Below, piece by piece: positions 48,201 to 56,150 of a DNA stretch of 64,000 nt. The number at the start of each line of letters is the position of its first letter. Position 1 is the first letter of the stretch. Below the pieces are notes generated by a model that worked only from the letters and a program-made list of their open reading frames with translations, was not told the DNA's origin and did no database searches. The stretch is from Agromyces terreus (GTDB taxonomy: Bacteria > Actinomycetota > Actinomycetes > Actinomycetales > Microbacteriaceae), in NCBI RefSeq assembly GCF_009749465.1, contig NZ_WBIS01000005.1:62001-126000 (forward strand), given 5' to 3'. Position numbers and translations under genes: made by a program.

Positions 48201-48817
48201 TCTCGCTGAAAGAAGTCACGACGGTACACCTTTGACCAGGCCACTACGTTCGCTTGAATCTGCGGGAAGGCGAGAAGCGTAGTGCCGCGTCGTTCGACGG
48301 CATGAGCCGCTCGAATCCAACGGCCTGGTTGGTGAAGCTTGCCCCCACGCAAGAACCGGTACGGGGCGACCGCAAAGTCTGAACCCGTCGATCTCAGCGA
48401 CGAAATCGCATACCCGTACGCATCTGGTTCCAGCACATCGTCAGAATCGAAGAACGCTACGAACTCACCTGAACAGTGTTTCAGCCCTTCATTGCGCGCT
48501 GCAGCCAATCCCCCATTTGAGGTGTGAACGACTTGCACGCGCGGGTCGCGTGCAGCAATTCGGTCAACGATCTCGCCGGATGAGTCCGTCGACCCGTCGT
48601 TGACGACGATTACCTCTAGATACTCGTACGTCTGGTTTATGACGCTTTCGACAGCACTCTCCACATACCGTTCGACGTTGTAGACAGGTACAACGACGCT
48701 CAGTAGGCCACGCTCAACCCCGTTGGAGCTCCGAATAACGCGCCTCCGCAATCGACGCAAGCGCAGAAGCGCTGCGCGACGAAGTCGACCGCCGGCTCGA
48801 CGTGCTTTGCGAATCAA
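45224..48817 (-). CDS. GT2 / CDP-glycerol glycerophosphotransferase fusion (TagF-like)
   Basis: A protein of 1197 residues. After a very basic start, a GT2 domain covers about 38-260: LSVVVPVYNVERYVESAVES, NGGLAAARNEGLKHCSGEF, metal site VAFFDSDDVLEPDAYGYA, VVAWSKVYRRDFF. A beta-rich middle (about 430-780) has no recognised name. The C-terminal 370 residues are the glycerophosphotransferase fold: VVQTYHGHPFKMMG, LYAPTWRDYQAT, LLRGHPAHGRDG and DLILAADVGVFDYSSIRFDF. It probably adds sugar and polyol-phosphate units to a teichoic-type polymer. The start appears to be TTG 48817 with AAAGGGA upstream. GC is lower than in flanking regions. Confidence 0.9.
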   Translation of the reverse strand: MIRKARRAGGRLRRAALLRLRRLRRRVIRSSNGVERGLLSVVVPVYNVERYVESAVESVINQTYEYLEVIVVNDGSTDSSGEIVDRIAARDPRVQVVHTSNGGLAAARNEGLKHCSGEFVAFFDSDDVLEPDAYGYAISSLRSTGSDFAVAPYRFLRGGKLHQPGRWIRAAHAVERRGTTLLAFPQIQANVVAWSKVYRRDFFQREIVGYPVGIAYEDQEPASLGYVRARKFDVLSRPMIRWRMRDEQTSITQQAGKVQNLIDRVEVIRRSLEILHWSGHDAAHLERVVQVLESDAFTISRVFDGDDEYWAAVVAATRALWPLVPREQLVRRISVQDRVLYHLLLAGDREAAMEFLALRGRSPHAWVFEEGADGLIHGRMPAWEIPSDAVPAWALVAADWQFDVQAWLNRWDWTEEQGVLEIRGHAYFPGLATPIESIEAELRDTRAGVQVPVALERVPHSLAGSLTQHLYLDYSDSGFVAKIDARNLEQLQLEQGRDLELQFVLIVRSAGMRVVAPFNSSGFASDDGMPAAVDLSAGCEAIARYRAGIGMTIKIAKKSRLLSVSEIAYNDDTMSVTLDRPHGLRIQALVLTKPSQRALTLQSTVSGDSIVARVPALPRGLQTNARVKAQTSDGLYSLRLYSGSDAVKGQPEFMVGGWSQPYFFAPGSVAIVDGIDVTEHQILMRFRNLRPDFTLWLQSRRAVIYGQHVDGEPGTVSFSLEQDALPGWQAQSVVPGHYSLRVSELADDGEDMPIAVRTSIDLDAQLPLRDLSASRQSVTLTRATNRQVNVKIDASSTAVRTARDQRRMIEFYEANSATLRDIVYFQCLQGDQVNDSQLAIADVIRRDFPGVEIIWGIKDYSVRVPANDGSVVVGSHDYFDILAVARVLCYNHEVPEFLQPRPGQQVVQTYHGHPFKMMGVGRWNALGFTEAQIQRGLDWREKWTMLLSPTPLATRLYREHFPVSAEIAEIGHPRNDRLVVITPDDREEVRRQLGIEAGRTAVLYAPTWRDYQATSPWASKMVTFVDPQRLAESLGEGYVVLLRGHPAHGRDGSYKQVKNAQVIDVTYHPDVNDLILAADVGVFDYSSIRFDFGVTGKPMIFFVPDKQQFFTSAPSLIPFDETAPGPQVENVDELVDAIVHIEEGRERFADDYRVFRERFAGLDDGHAAERATRAIFDRAGIGSQNSDPRGAGSTAVG

Positions 48818-48873
48818 CGGAAAGTCCCTTTCGGTTTCGTACGGGAGGCAGGTAGTGCAAATCTCGCTCGTAG

Positions 48874-50862
48874 CTAGCCAAGCTGGCGTCGCAGAAGATA
48901 AGCGATGTTCGATTCGGGAGACATCGCCGAATCGGAGAACTGATACTTCAGTTTGTGAACGAATGAGAGGTTCAGTAGCGCATCAAATGTCTCGGATTCG
49001 TACGCGTCGAACATCGAGAACTGTAGCTGATGTGGCGGACGCGAATCTCGGGGGACGACGCGCTCCCAAGCTGCGCGAAAGTCTGGGTCGATCCAGTACA
49101 ACATCTCAAAGACGTGATGAGCGAGGAAGTAATCAGGAACGTACCCCTCCTCCTCCCACCAGATCGACATTGCGGCGAACCACGCTCGCACAATGTAACT
49201 GCCGCGCCGTGCTGCCAAGAACCAATTGGAGATGCGCGGCCCGCCGTAACGAAAACAGAAGAACTCATTGAGAAGCGGCGACAGAGCCTCATCCAGATCC
49301 TCTGAGACAAAGCACGTGGCGTCGATCCAAATGCCCCCATATTTCTCGAGAAGCGCGAGCCGGAGCATGTCTGACTGGTGCGCCCGACCAGAGCTTTCGC
49401 GTACGACGTCGGGTATCGGCTCCACATATGCCGCAATGTTCTGGTCGGTGAGTTCGTGCAACCGCGCGCCGTGCAAGGCGCGCAACTGCGAAAGACACTC
49501 TTGAACGATTGCGGGAGCCTCACCGAAACCTTGTGCCCAGTACACGAAGATCGGAAGTGCATCATCGTTCAAGGGTTTTGGCGTCTTCAACGTAGACCGT
49601 CGAGTGATCTCACTCATTCGTGAGACCAAGAACAGCCCAACCTCACGACGAACTCGGAATGTCTTCGGATCAATAGACAGTGCTGCCTCGCCGTCGAATG
49701 GCAAGCTCTGATCGTCTTTTATGGCAGCTAGTATGATCGCCCGGCTCTCCGCCGTGTCGCCCGTCCTATAAAGCGCGTCCCCGAGACGGTACCGATACTC
49801 GAGTGAGTCTGGAACAGCGTCAGCGGCCTTGCGATAGCTGTCACGCGCACCTCGCCAGTCCCTACGTGTTTCTCGCGCCCTCCCAATCCAATACCACGCG
49901 ACGGCCAAGCCCGTCACGTCACTCATCTGAGCTGCGACGCCTCGATACTGCTCCTCAGCGTCGGCGTTCCCCGTAGCGCGGCCGAGATGGGCGGCTGCGA
50001 GTTGCGAAGCAAGGCCTTCGGGCTGGCTCCGTTGGAGGTTACCTGCCACATATCGGGCTGATTGCAGATCTCGTTCTTCTACATACAGACTGACGAGTTC
50101 GGCCGCGTGAGACTCAGACAACGGCTGCTGGAGGTGCCGAGCCGAGATCGATTGGTTGACGGCTCCCTCCCATGTATAGGAGTAGAGCTCGTCGCCCGAA
50201 GTCGAGCCATCGAAGTACTTGTGCGCCGAGGCAGATTCGCTCACCGATAGTCGGGACCACACAACCTTCCCGCCGCCTTGAGAGGCCCCGGCTTGCAAGC
50301 AGATCCACGCCGCCGATGCGTCCGCGGGGAGCGTGAATGTTACCGAGAGTTCGTACTCCCCCGCATGGTTCGGGGCCTTGTGAGATCGCGCCAAGGCCCA
50401 GTCAATCTTGCCGCGGCTACGGCAACCGATCCTGATACTCAACCGGTCAGCACTCATTCGCCCGGTCAGCGGCTCTTCGAGATTCACTCGCACGATCACT
50501 GTGTATGTCTGCCCGGGCCGCATGCCGTACGCAAAGTTGTCGTGGTGTTCACGCCCCCCAGGAGCGATATGAGTATCCGTGTTCTGGCCTCGCCCCTCCA
50601 CCTCGATCCCAAATGAGCCATCTTCGAGCTCGACGGCCCGAGCTTTCGAATGCGCGTGAACGTAAACACCCATCGGGTTACCGACCACCGGCACCCCCGG
50701 CTCGCCCAACTCAATGTCGACGAAGCGTGGACTCGGCACGAGATTCCGAAGCGGCACGTATGGCGGGGCCTCGGCAATCACCTCGACGCTTCGCGAATCC
50801 TCTGGTGCGGTTTTCGCTCGGCCTCTGGCGCGGAGCGCGCGGAATCGCTCGGTCAATCGCAT
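48874..50862 (-). CDS. TPR protein with capsular polysaccharide synthesis (GT32-like) domain
   Basis: A protein of 662 residues. Residues about 40-215 look like a beta-sandwich carbohydrate-binding module (VYVHAHSKARAVELEDGSFG, YTVIVRVNLEEP, AAWICLQAGASQGGGKVVWS). Residues about 250-370 hold TPR-like helices (DWRGARDSYRKAADAVPDSL). The last 250 residues are the Caps_synth/GT32-like transferase: PIFVYWAQGFGEAPAIVQEC, SDMLRLALLEKYGGIWIDAT and VPDYFLAHHVFEML. The transferase part would add a sugar to a surface polymer; the module order is unusual. AGGAGG lies nine bases before ATG 50862. It lies between the two GT2-TagF fusion genes. Confidence 0.85.
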   Translation of the reverse strand: MRLTERFRALRARGRAKTAPEDSRSVEVIAEAPPYVPLRNLVPSPRFVDIELGEPGVPVVGNPMGVYVHAHSKARAVELEDGSFGIEVEGRGQNTDTHIAPGGREHHDNFAYGMRPGQTYTVIVRVNLEEPLTGRMSADRLSIRIGCRSRGKIDWALARSHKAPNHAGEYELSVTFTLPADASAAWICLQAGASQGGGKVVWSRLSVSESASAHKYFDGSTSGDELYSYTWEGAVNQSISARHLQQPLSESHAAELVSLYVEERDLQSARYVAGNLQRSQPEGLASQLAAAHLGRATGNADAEEQYRGVAAQMSDVTGLAVAWYWIGRARETRRDWRGARDSYRKAADAVPDSLEYRYRLGDALYRTGDTAESRAIILAAIKDDQSLPFDGEAALSIDPKTFRVRREVGLFLVSRMSEITRRSTLKTPKPLNDDALPIFVYWAQGFGEAPAIVQECLSQLRALHGARLHELTDQNIAAYVEPIPDVVRESSGRAHQSDMLRLALLEKYGGIWIDATCFVSEDLDEALSPLLNEFFCFRYGGPRISNWFLAARRGSYIVRAWFAAMSIWWEEEGYVPDYFLAHHVFEMLYWIDPDFRAAWERVVPRDSRPPHQLQFSMFDAYESETFDALLNLSFVHKLKYQFSDSAMSPESNIAYLLRRQLG

Positions 50863-50949
50863 CGCGAGATGCCTCCTAGATTCCTCATCTGCCTGTCAGA
50901 GGCATCCTGCCGCCACAAGGCGCTTACAGTACGATCAGGGTACTCTTTC

Positions 50950-53900
50950 GTGGCCACCTCGGCTTCGCATACCCAGCCCAAGGACCTCGCCGCATTGCAC
51001 CCCTTGCTCCTCGATTCCATCGGTCACACAAGACTGCTCCCGTTGCGCGAGCGTGCTCGGACTGCCCTGAACTGGGCCTACGGATCCACTGCGATCGTGA
51101 CCCGCGCGTTCGGAGCCGGACCTCGAGCTGGACTCCTCAGCATCGTCGTTCCCGCCTATGGGGTTGAGCAGTACATCGAGGCGTGCCTGCGGTCGCTCGC
51201 GAAGCAGAACTATCGAAACATCGAGATCCTGGTCATCGACGATGGCTCGCTTGATCGCAGCGGAGATATCGCACGGCGTATGGCCCGGCGCGATCCGCGA
51301 ATCCGGGTTGTCCGTCAGGAGAACGGAGGCTTGAGTTCCGCGCGCAACACCGGGGCAGCACTCGCCCGTGGGGAGTTCATTACCTTCATCGATAGTGACG
51401 ACGTGGTTGATCGACACGTGTTCACCCAGGCGATCGACGCATTGCGCGTGACAGGTTCTGATTTCACCGTCTCGCCGTATCGGCGAAAGTATCGCAACTC
51501 ATATCCGCCTGCGGCGCCCTGGGTGCGCTCAGCGCATGCAATTGATCGACTCGGCTGCACTCTGGAGGAGTTTCCCGAGATCCAAGTGAATGCCGTCGCG
51601 TGGAGCAAGGTGTATCGACGCCAGTTCTGGATCGACGCCGCCCTTCAATTCCCCGTCGGGCTTCTCTACGAAGACCAAGCCGTCTCTGCGCGTGCATATG
51701 CCATGGCCCGCTCGTTCGATGTGCTCTCGAGGGTGTCGATCAACTGGCGAATGCGTGAGGATCAAAGTTCGATCTCACAACAGGTCACAACTCCACGCAA
51801 CATCGCGGACCACTGGCGCGCCGTCAAAGACTCGCTCGATGTTCTCGAGGAGTACGGGCACACGGATGCGCGGAACGTCCGAGTAGCCCAACTGCTCACG
51901 AACAATCTGTCGGAATTCTTCCTGCTCATTCGCGAGATGCCGACCGACTCTTGGACTGGATTCGTTGACTTCGTGCGATACCTCGTCGGCGAAGCGCAAG
52001 ACGATGCAACTTGGAACCAGATCGATGCGCGGAACAAAATGCTGGCGCACATTGTCGCGAGCGGCGATCAAGCACTCGCGCTGCAGTTCTTGGAGCACGA
52101 TGGATGGAAGCGTGAGCGGTACGACGCCGAGCTCCGCGGTGATGGGCTCTACGCCCGCCCGTCGATGGATGCGATAGCGGAGTCGGCTCTCCCGCCAGCC
52201 GCGTTCCGCCTCGCACCACGCGAGAGCAGACTCATCGCGGAAATGACGCGCGCTGGACTTGAAAACGACCACGTCACCCTGTCGGTCATGTCCTACATCG
52301 AAGGACTCGACCTCGTCGCCTCTCCGCCGAGTGCCAGAGCCGAACTGGTCCCGGAACGTGGCGAAGCCGCCGAGCCGCTCGAAGTTGCGTGGGCTGTCGA
52401 TGAGCTGGCTCTTGCACCGCGCTCCTCCGCGAACGTCGACAGGTCCGGCGCTCTCCTGCGTGTCCACGTCCCCATACGCATGTTCCAAGGCCACCCCGAG
52501 AACTACCGAATTCGTGTCGAGCTGTCAGCCGGGGGGCTGACCCGCGAGGCACTTGTCACGGCCCCTCGCGAGTACCCGAGGGTGCCGGCCATCCCGATTG
52601 AGGGAGGCTTGGTCGTCGACCTCATCCGGACATCGGGCAACGTAACGACGTTCAGTTGCACCGCTCCACGGCCATCCGTCGCAACGTGGTCGCTGGAAGG
52701 CTCATCGCTCACCGTAGCCCTCACCGAAGGTGAGTTCCAGGCCATCGCGCTCGTGAGCCCTCGGGATCGTTTCGGGCTTCGCCGCCGCGAGGCTCGTGTC
52801 AAACGCAGGGCTGGGAAGGCAGAAGCCACCCTGTCAGTGTCGTCACCAGGACGGCGTGCCAGCCGATTCGGCCCGGGCGACTGGTACCTCACGGCACGGG
52901 ATTCAAGCGGCATCTGGCACTGGGTCGGTATGGAATCAGTCGTCGATACGGGTGCCAGGTTGACCCCACTTCTCACACAGACGAAGACCGCCCATGGCCA
53001 CCTGGTTCCCGCGACGACGGCCACGATACGCAGCGAAATCGACGCGCTGATCACAGACGTGCAGCTGGGCGACGACGGTCTGCAATTCACGTTTGCCAGC
53101 CCTCGCAGCGTGGCAGTCGACGCCGTATCGGGCACCCGACGAATCAGCTTGTCGGTCGGTTCAGCTTCAGACCGCTTGACCCTCCCGCTCACGATCTCTG
53201 AGTTCGGCCGCACGTCGATCCCCCTCCCCCGAGGTGGCTATCGCGTCGAAGCCGCTGACGGAAGCGCGTCGATCGACCAGCGGCTGCATCTGCAACTGCC
53301 TCTGCGGTTCAAGACCCCCCAGCACTTGATCACGGTGCGCGCACACAATTGGGCGACGCTCGCCGTTGACATCGACGTTGCACGGCCTGACGGGGACCGC
53401 GGGTCGGGGAACGTTGAGCGTCTGCGACGCGAGGCTGCGATCACGACGACCAGGCGTGCTCGACGATCGGTGCTCTTCCGCTGCCTGTACAGCGAATCCG
53501 CAAATGACAGCGCTCTGGCCCTGCACAAGCGCCTTCTCGAACGGGGTGCAGACCTCGACCTCATCTGGGCTGCCCGCGACTATTCGATATACGTGCCTGA
53601 AGGCGGCATACGCGTCATCGAGAACTCGAGAGAGTACTTCGAGGCGTTTGCGAATGCCGACTACATCGTCGTGAACGTGCACCAGCCCGATTGGTTCGAG
53701 AAGCGCGACGGGCAGGTGGTCATCGAGACCTTCCACGGATATCCGTTCAAGGCGAATGGAACAGATTGGTGGAGGCGTCTCGGCTTTTCGCCAGAACGAA
53801 TCGAATCGTTCTACCGGCGGGCCGACGAGTGGGACTACCTCGTCTCACCGGCGCCCTACGCAACGCCCTATCTCCGTCAGTTCTTCCGTGATGATCAGGC

Positions 53901-54588
53901 GGGCTCCACTGAGATCCTCGAACTCGGCTACCCGCGCAATGACACATTGATCGACGCGGAATCGGCTCAACGGCGAACCGCCGCACGCGGCGCCCTGGGG
54001 ATCTCCGAGACGGAGACCGCAGTCCTTTATGCTCCGACGTTCCGCGACTATCTCTCCGCGAATGACATGTCCGCGGCGAGGACGAACTTCCTCGACACCG
54101 ATGATCTGCTCCGTCGTCTCGGCCCCGGCCATCGCCTGCTGATGCGTGGACACCCGTTCAACGCGCGCCATCAATCCGAAGCCGATCGTTCGGCGATCGA
54201 TGTCACGAACCATCCCGACATCAACGACCTGATCCTCGCGTCGGATGCGGCTATCCTCGACTACTCGTCGCTCCGGTTCGACTACGCGCTCACCGACAAG
54301 CCGATGATCTTCCTCACACCCGATCGTGAGCGCTACTTCACCGAGCGCCCGGGATTCTTCGAGTACGAGCCGACGGCCCCTGGCCCACTCGTGACGACGA
54401 CGGCAGAGGTCGCCAAGCTGCTCGCCGACCCGATTCAACTTGGCCAGGATTGGTCGACGGCGCGCGCGGACTTCCGAACGGCTTTCACGCCACTCGAAGA
54501 TGGAGAAGCGACCGATCGGCTGATCGACGCGGTCTTCGCCCCCCGGGGCGATGTCACTGCCCCCGACGACAAGTCGCGAGCGGTGTGA
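50950..54588 (+). CDS. second GT2 / CDP-glycerol glycerophosphotransferase fusion
   Basis: A protein of 1212 residues, a paralogue of the gene at 45224. The GT2 part (about 60-290) has LLSIVVPAYGVEQYIEACLR, ENGGLSSARNTGAALARGEF, metal site TFIDSDDVVDRHVFTQAI and AVAWSKVYRRQFW. A beta-rich middle follows. The C-terminal transferase part (about 840-1190) has VVIETFHGYPFKANGTDWWR, LYAPTFRDYLSA, LLMRGHPFNARHQS and DLILASDAAILDYSSLRFDY. The start GTG 50950 is chosen because further in-frame starts overlap the opposite gene. TACGAT at 50930-50935 may be its -10. Lower GC than the flanks. Confidence 0.9.
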   Translation: MATSASHTQPKDLAALHPLLLDSIGHTRLLPLRERARTALNWAYGSTAIVTRAFGAGPRAGLLSIVVPAYGVEQYIEACLRSLAKQNYRNIEILVIDDGSLDRSGDIARRMARRDPRIRVVRQENGGLSSARNTGAALARGEFITFIDSDDVVDRHVFTQAIDALRVTGSDFTVSPYRRKYRNSYPPAAPWVRSAHAIDRLGCTLEEFPEIQVNAVAWSKVYRRQFWIDAALQFPVGLLYEDQAVSARAYAMARSFDVLSRVSINWRMREDQSSISQQVTTPRNIADHWRAVKDSLDVLEEYGHTDARNVRVAQLLTNNLSEFFLLIREMPTDSWTGFVDFVRYLVGEAQDDATWNQIDARNKMLAHIVASGDQALALQFLEHDGWKRERYDAELRGDGLYARPSMDAIAESALPPAAFRLAPRESRLIAEMTRAGLENDHVTLSVMSYIEGLDLVASPPSARAELVPERGEAAEPLEVAWAVDELALAPRSSANVDRSGALLRVHVPIRMFQGHPENYRIRVELSAGGLTREALVTAPREYPRVPAIPIEGGLVVDLIRTSGNVTTFSCTAPRPSVATWSLEGSSLTVALTEGEFQAIALVSPRDRFGLRRREARVKRRAGKAEATLSVSSPGRRASRFGPGDWYLTARDSSGIWHWVGMESVVDTGARLTPLLTQTKTAHGHLVPATTATIRSEIDALITDVQLGDDGLQFTFASPRSVAVDAVSGTRRISLSVGSASDRLTLPLTISEFGRTSIPLPRGGYRVEAADGSASIDQRLHLQLPLRFKTPQHLITVRAHNWATLAVDIDVARPDGDRGSGNVERLRREAAITTTRRARRSVLFRCLYSESANDSALALHKRLLERGADLDLIWAARDYSIYVPEGGIRVIENSREYFEAFANADYIVVNVHQPDWFEKRDGQVVIETFHGYPFKANGTDWWRRLGFSPERIESFYRRADEWDYLVSPAPYATPYLRQFFRDDQAGSTEILELGYPRNDTLIDAESAQRRTAARGALGISETETAVLYAPTFRDYLSANDMSAARTNFLDTDDLLRRLGPGHRLLMRGHPFNARHQSEADRSAIDVTNHPDINDLILASDAAILDYSSLRFDYALTDKPMIFLTPDRERYFTERPGFFEYEPTAPGPLVTTTAEVAKLLADPIQLGQDWSTARADFRTAFTPLEDGEATDRLIDAVFAPRGDVTAPDDKSRAV

Positions 54589-54637
54589 CCGGGTACACCT
54601 CGACTGCGCCAGAGAACACCGCTGCGTCGCCAACGCA

Positions 54638-54643
54638 TAGAAT
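54638..54643 (+). promoter_or_regulatory. candidate -10 element TAGAAT for the cytidylyltransferase gene
   Basis: TAGAAT would start transcription near 54650, giving a leader of about 50 bases that contains the AAGGAG ribosome binding site before GTG 54701. The -35 region is weak. Confidence 0.35.
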
Positions 54644-54700
54644 CGTGCGGGTGCCCGCCGATGATCACCGCGGCGTGCGCTCGAGAAGGAGTATCCCGCA

Positions 54701-56083
54701 GTGAGCACATCAACCACGATCGCCGTCGTCTTGGCCGGCGGCGTCGGCACCCGAGTCGGACTCGGCATGCCGAAGCAGCTGATCCGCATCGCCGGCAAGG
54801 CGATCGTCGAGCACACACTCGAGGCCCTGAGTGAGAACCAGAGCCTCGACGAGATCATCATCATGATGAACGCCGCCACGGTGCACGAGCTCGACTACCT
54901 GAAAGACGACGAGCGCTTCCCGAAGCTGCGGAGCATCCTGCCTGGCGGCGAGACGCGCAATGAGACCACGCAGCTCGCACTCGCCGCGCTCGGCGACGAC
55001 GACGACGTGAAGGTGCTGTTCCACGACGCGGTGCGCCCGTTCGTCGACGACCGCATCATCGACGACTGCGTCGCAGCCCTCGACGAGTTCGATGCTGTCG
55101 ACACCGCCATTCCGTCGGCCGACACCATCATCGAGGTCGATGAGAACTCGGTCATCACGGGCATTCCCGCGCGGGCGAAGCTGCGCCGCGGCCAGACGCC
55201 GCAGGGTTTCCGCCTCGGCACCATCCGCCGGGCATACGAACTCGCCGCGAAAGACCCGAGCTTCGCCGCGACCGACGACTGCGGCGTCGTCTTCCAGTAC
55301 CTGCCCGAGGTGCAGATCAAGGTCGTGCTCGGCACCGCCGAGAACATGAAGGTCACCGAACCGCTCGACATCCACATCGCCGACAAGATCTTCCAGCTGC
55401 AATCGGCCGCCCTCAGCACCGGCGAGCTCGAAGATCTCGACCTCAGCGGGCGTTCGATCGTGGTCTTCGGCGGGTCCTACGGCATCGGCGCGAGCATCGC
55501 CGAGCAGGCGCGCGCAGCAGGCGCCACCGTGCACAGCTACAGCCGCACCGACACCGGCACCGACGTCACCTCGCGCAAGCAGATCCGAAAGGCGCTGGCC
55601 GACGCCGCGGCCCACGGCCCGATCGACTACGTGGTGCTCACCGCGGGCGTGCTCTCGATCTCGCACCTCGTGAGCACCTCGAAGCGCGGACTGCGGCGCA
55701 CGATCGACGTGAACCTCATCGCACCGGCGAAGGTCGCGCAGGAGTCGCACCGCTACCTCGCCGAGACGAAGGGCCAGTTGCTCTTCTTCACGTCGAGCTC
55801 GTACACGCGCGGCCGCGCCGGCTACAGCCTGTACTCGGCCACCAAGGCCGGCGTCGTCAACCTCACCCAGGCGCTCGCCGACGAGTGGGCCGAGAGCGGC
55901 ATCAGGGTCAACTGCCTGAACCCGCAGCGCACCAAGACGCCCATGCGCACGGCTGCGTTCGGCGAAGAGCCCGACGGCACACTACTCGACCCCGAGGCGG
56001 TCGCACTCACCTCGCTGCGCGTGCTCGAAGCCGACCTGACGGGGCAGATCGTCGACGTGCGCGTCACCGGCCCGAAGTCCTGA
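54701..56083 (+). CDS. bifunctional cytidylyltransferase / SDR oxidoreductase (CDP-ribitol type)
   Basis: A protein of 460 residues. Residues 1-230 are an IspD/TarI-type cytidylyltransferase: VVLAGGVGTRVGLGMPKQL near 10, HDAVRPFVDDRIIDDCV near 107, RRGQTPQGFRLGTIRRAYE near 163. Residues about 245-458 are a short-chain dehydrogenase: VVFGGSYGIGASIAEQARAA, SSSYTRGRAGYSLYSATKAG with Ser and Tyr-x-x-x-Lys, and NCLNPQRTKTPM. The same two-domain order occurs in Haemophilus Bcs1, which reduces ribulose-5-phosphate and makes CDP-ribitol. Other CDP-polyols are possible. The start is GTG 54701 with AAGGAG ten bases upstream. GC returns to the usual level here. Confidence 0.9.
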   Translation: MSTSTTIAVVLAGGVGTRVGLGMPKQLIRIAGKAIVEHTLEALSENQSLDEIIIMMNAATVHELDYLKDDERFPKLRSILPGGETRNETTQLALAALGDDDDVKVLFHDAVRPFVDDRIIDDCVAALDEFDAVDTAIPSADTIIEVDENSVITGIPARAKLRRGQTPQGFRLGTIRRAYELAAKDPSFAATDDCGVVFQYLPEVQIKVVLGTAENMKVTEPLDIHIADKIFQLQSAALSTGELEDLDLSGRSIVVFGGSYGIGASIAEQARAAGATVHSYSRTDTGTDVTSRKQIRKALADAAAHGPIDYVVLTAGVLSISHLVSTSKRGLRRTIDVNLIAPAKVAQESHRYLAETKGQLLFFTSSSYTRGRAGYSLYSATKAGVVNLTQALADEWAESGIRVNCLNPQRTKTPMRTAAFGEEPDGTLLDPEAVALTSLRVLEADLTGQIVDVRVTGPKS

Positions 56084-56137
56084 GCCGGTACGTCCTCGCG
56101 AGACGCAGAACGACCGTGCCGCGAGAGGCGCACGCGA

Positions 56138-56143
56138 TAGCCT
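56138..56143 (+). promoter_or_regulatory. -10 element TAGCCT, probable leaderless start
   Basis: TAGCCT is followed by seven bases and ATG 56151 of the first O-antigen ligase-like gene. Confidence 0.4.
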
Positions 56144-56150
56144 TGAGCGC

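Noticed and set aside
50650-50949. An N-terminal extension of the second GT2-TagF fusion.
   Set aside because: The in-frame extension overlaps the start of the opposite TPR/capsule transferase gene, has no resemblance to the family, and has no ribosome binding site.
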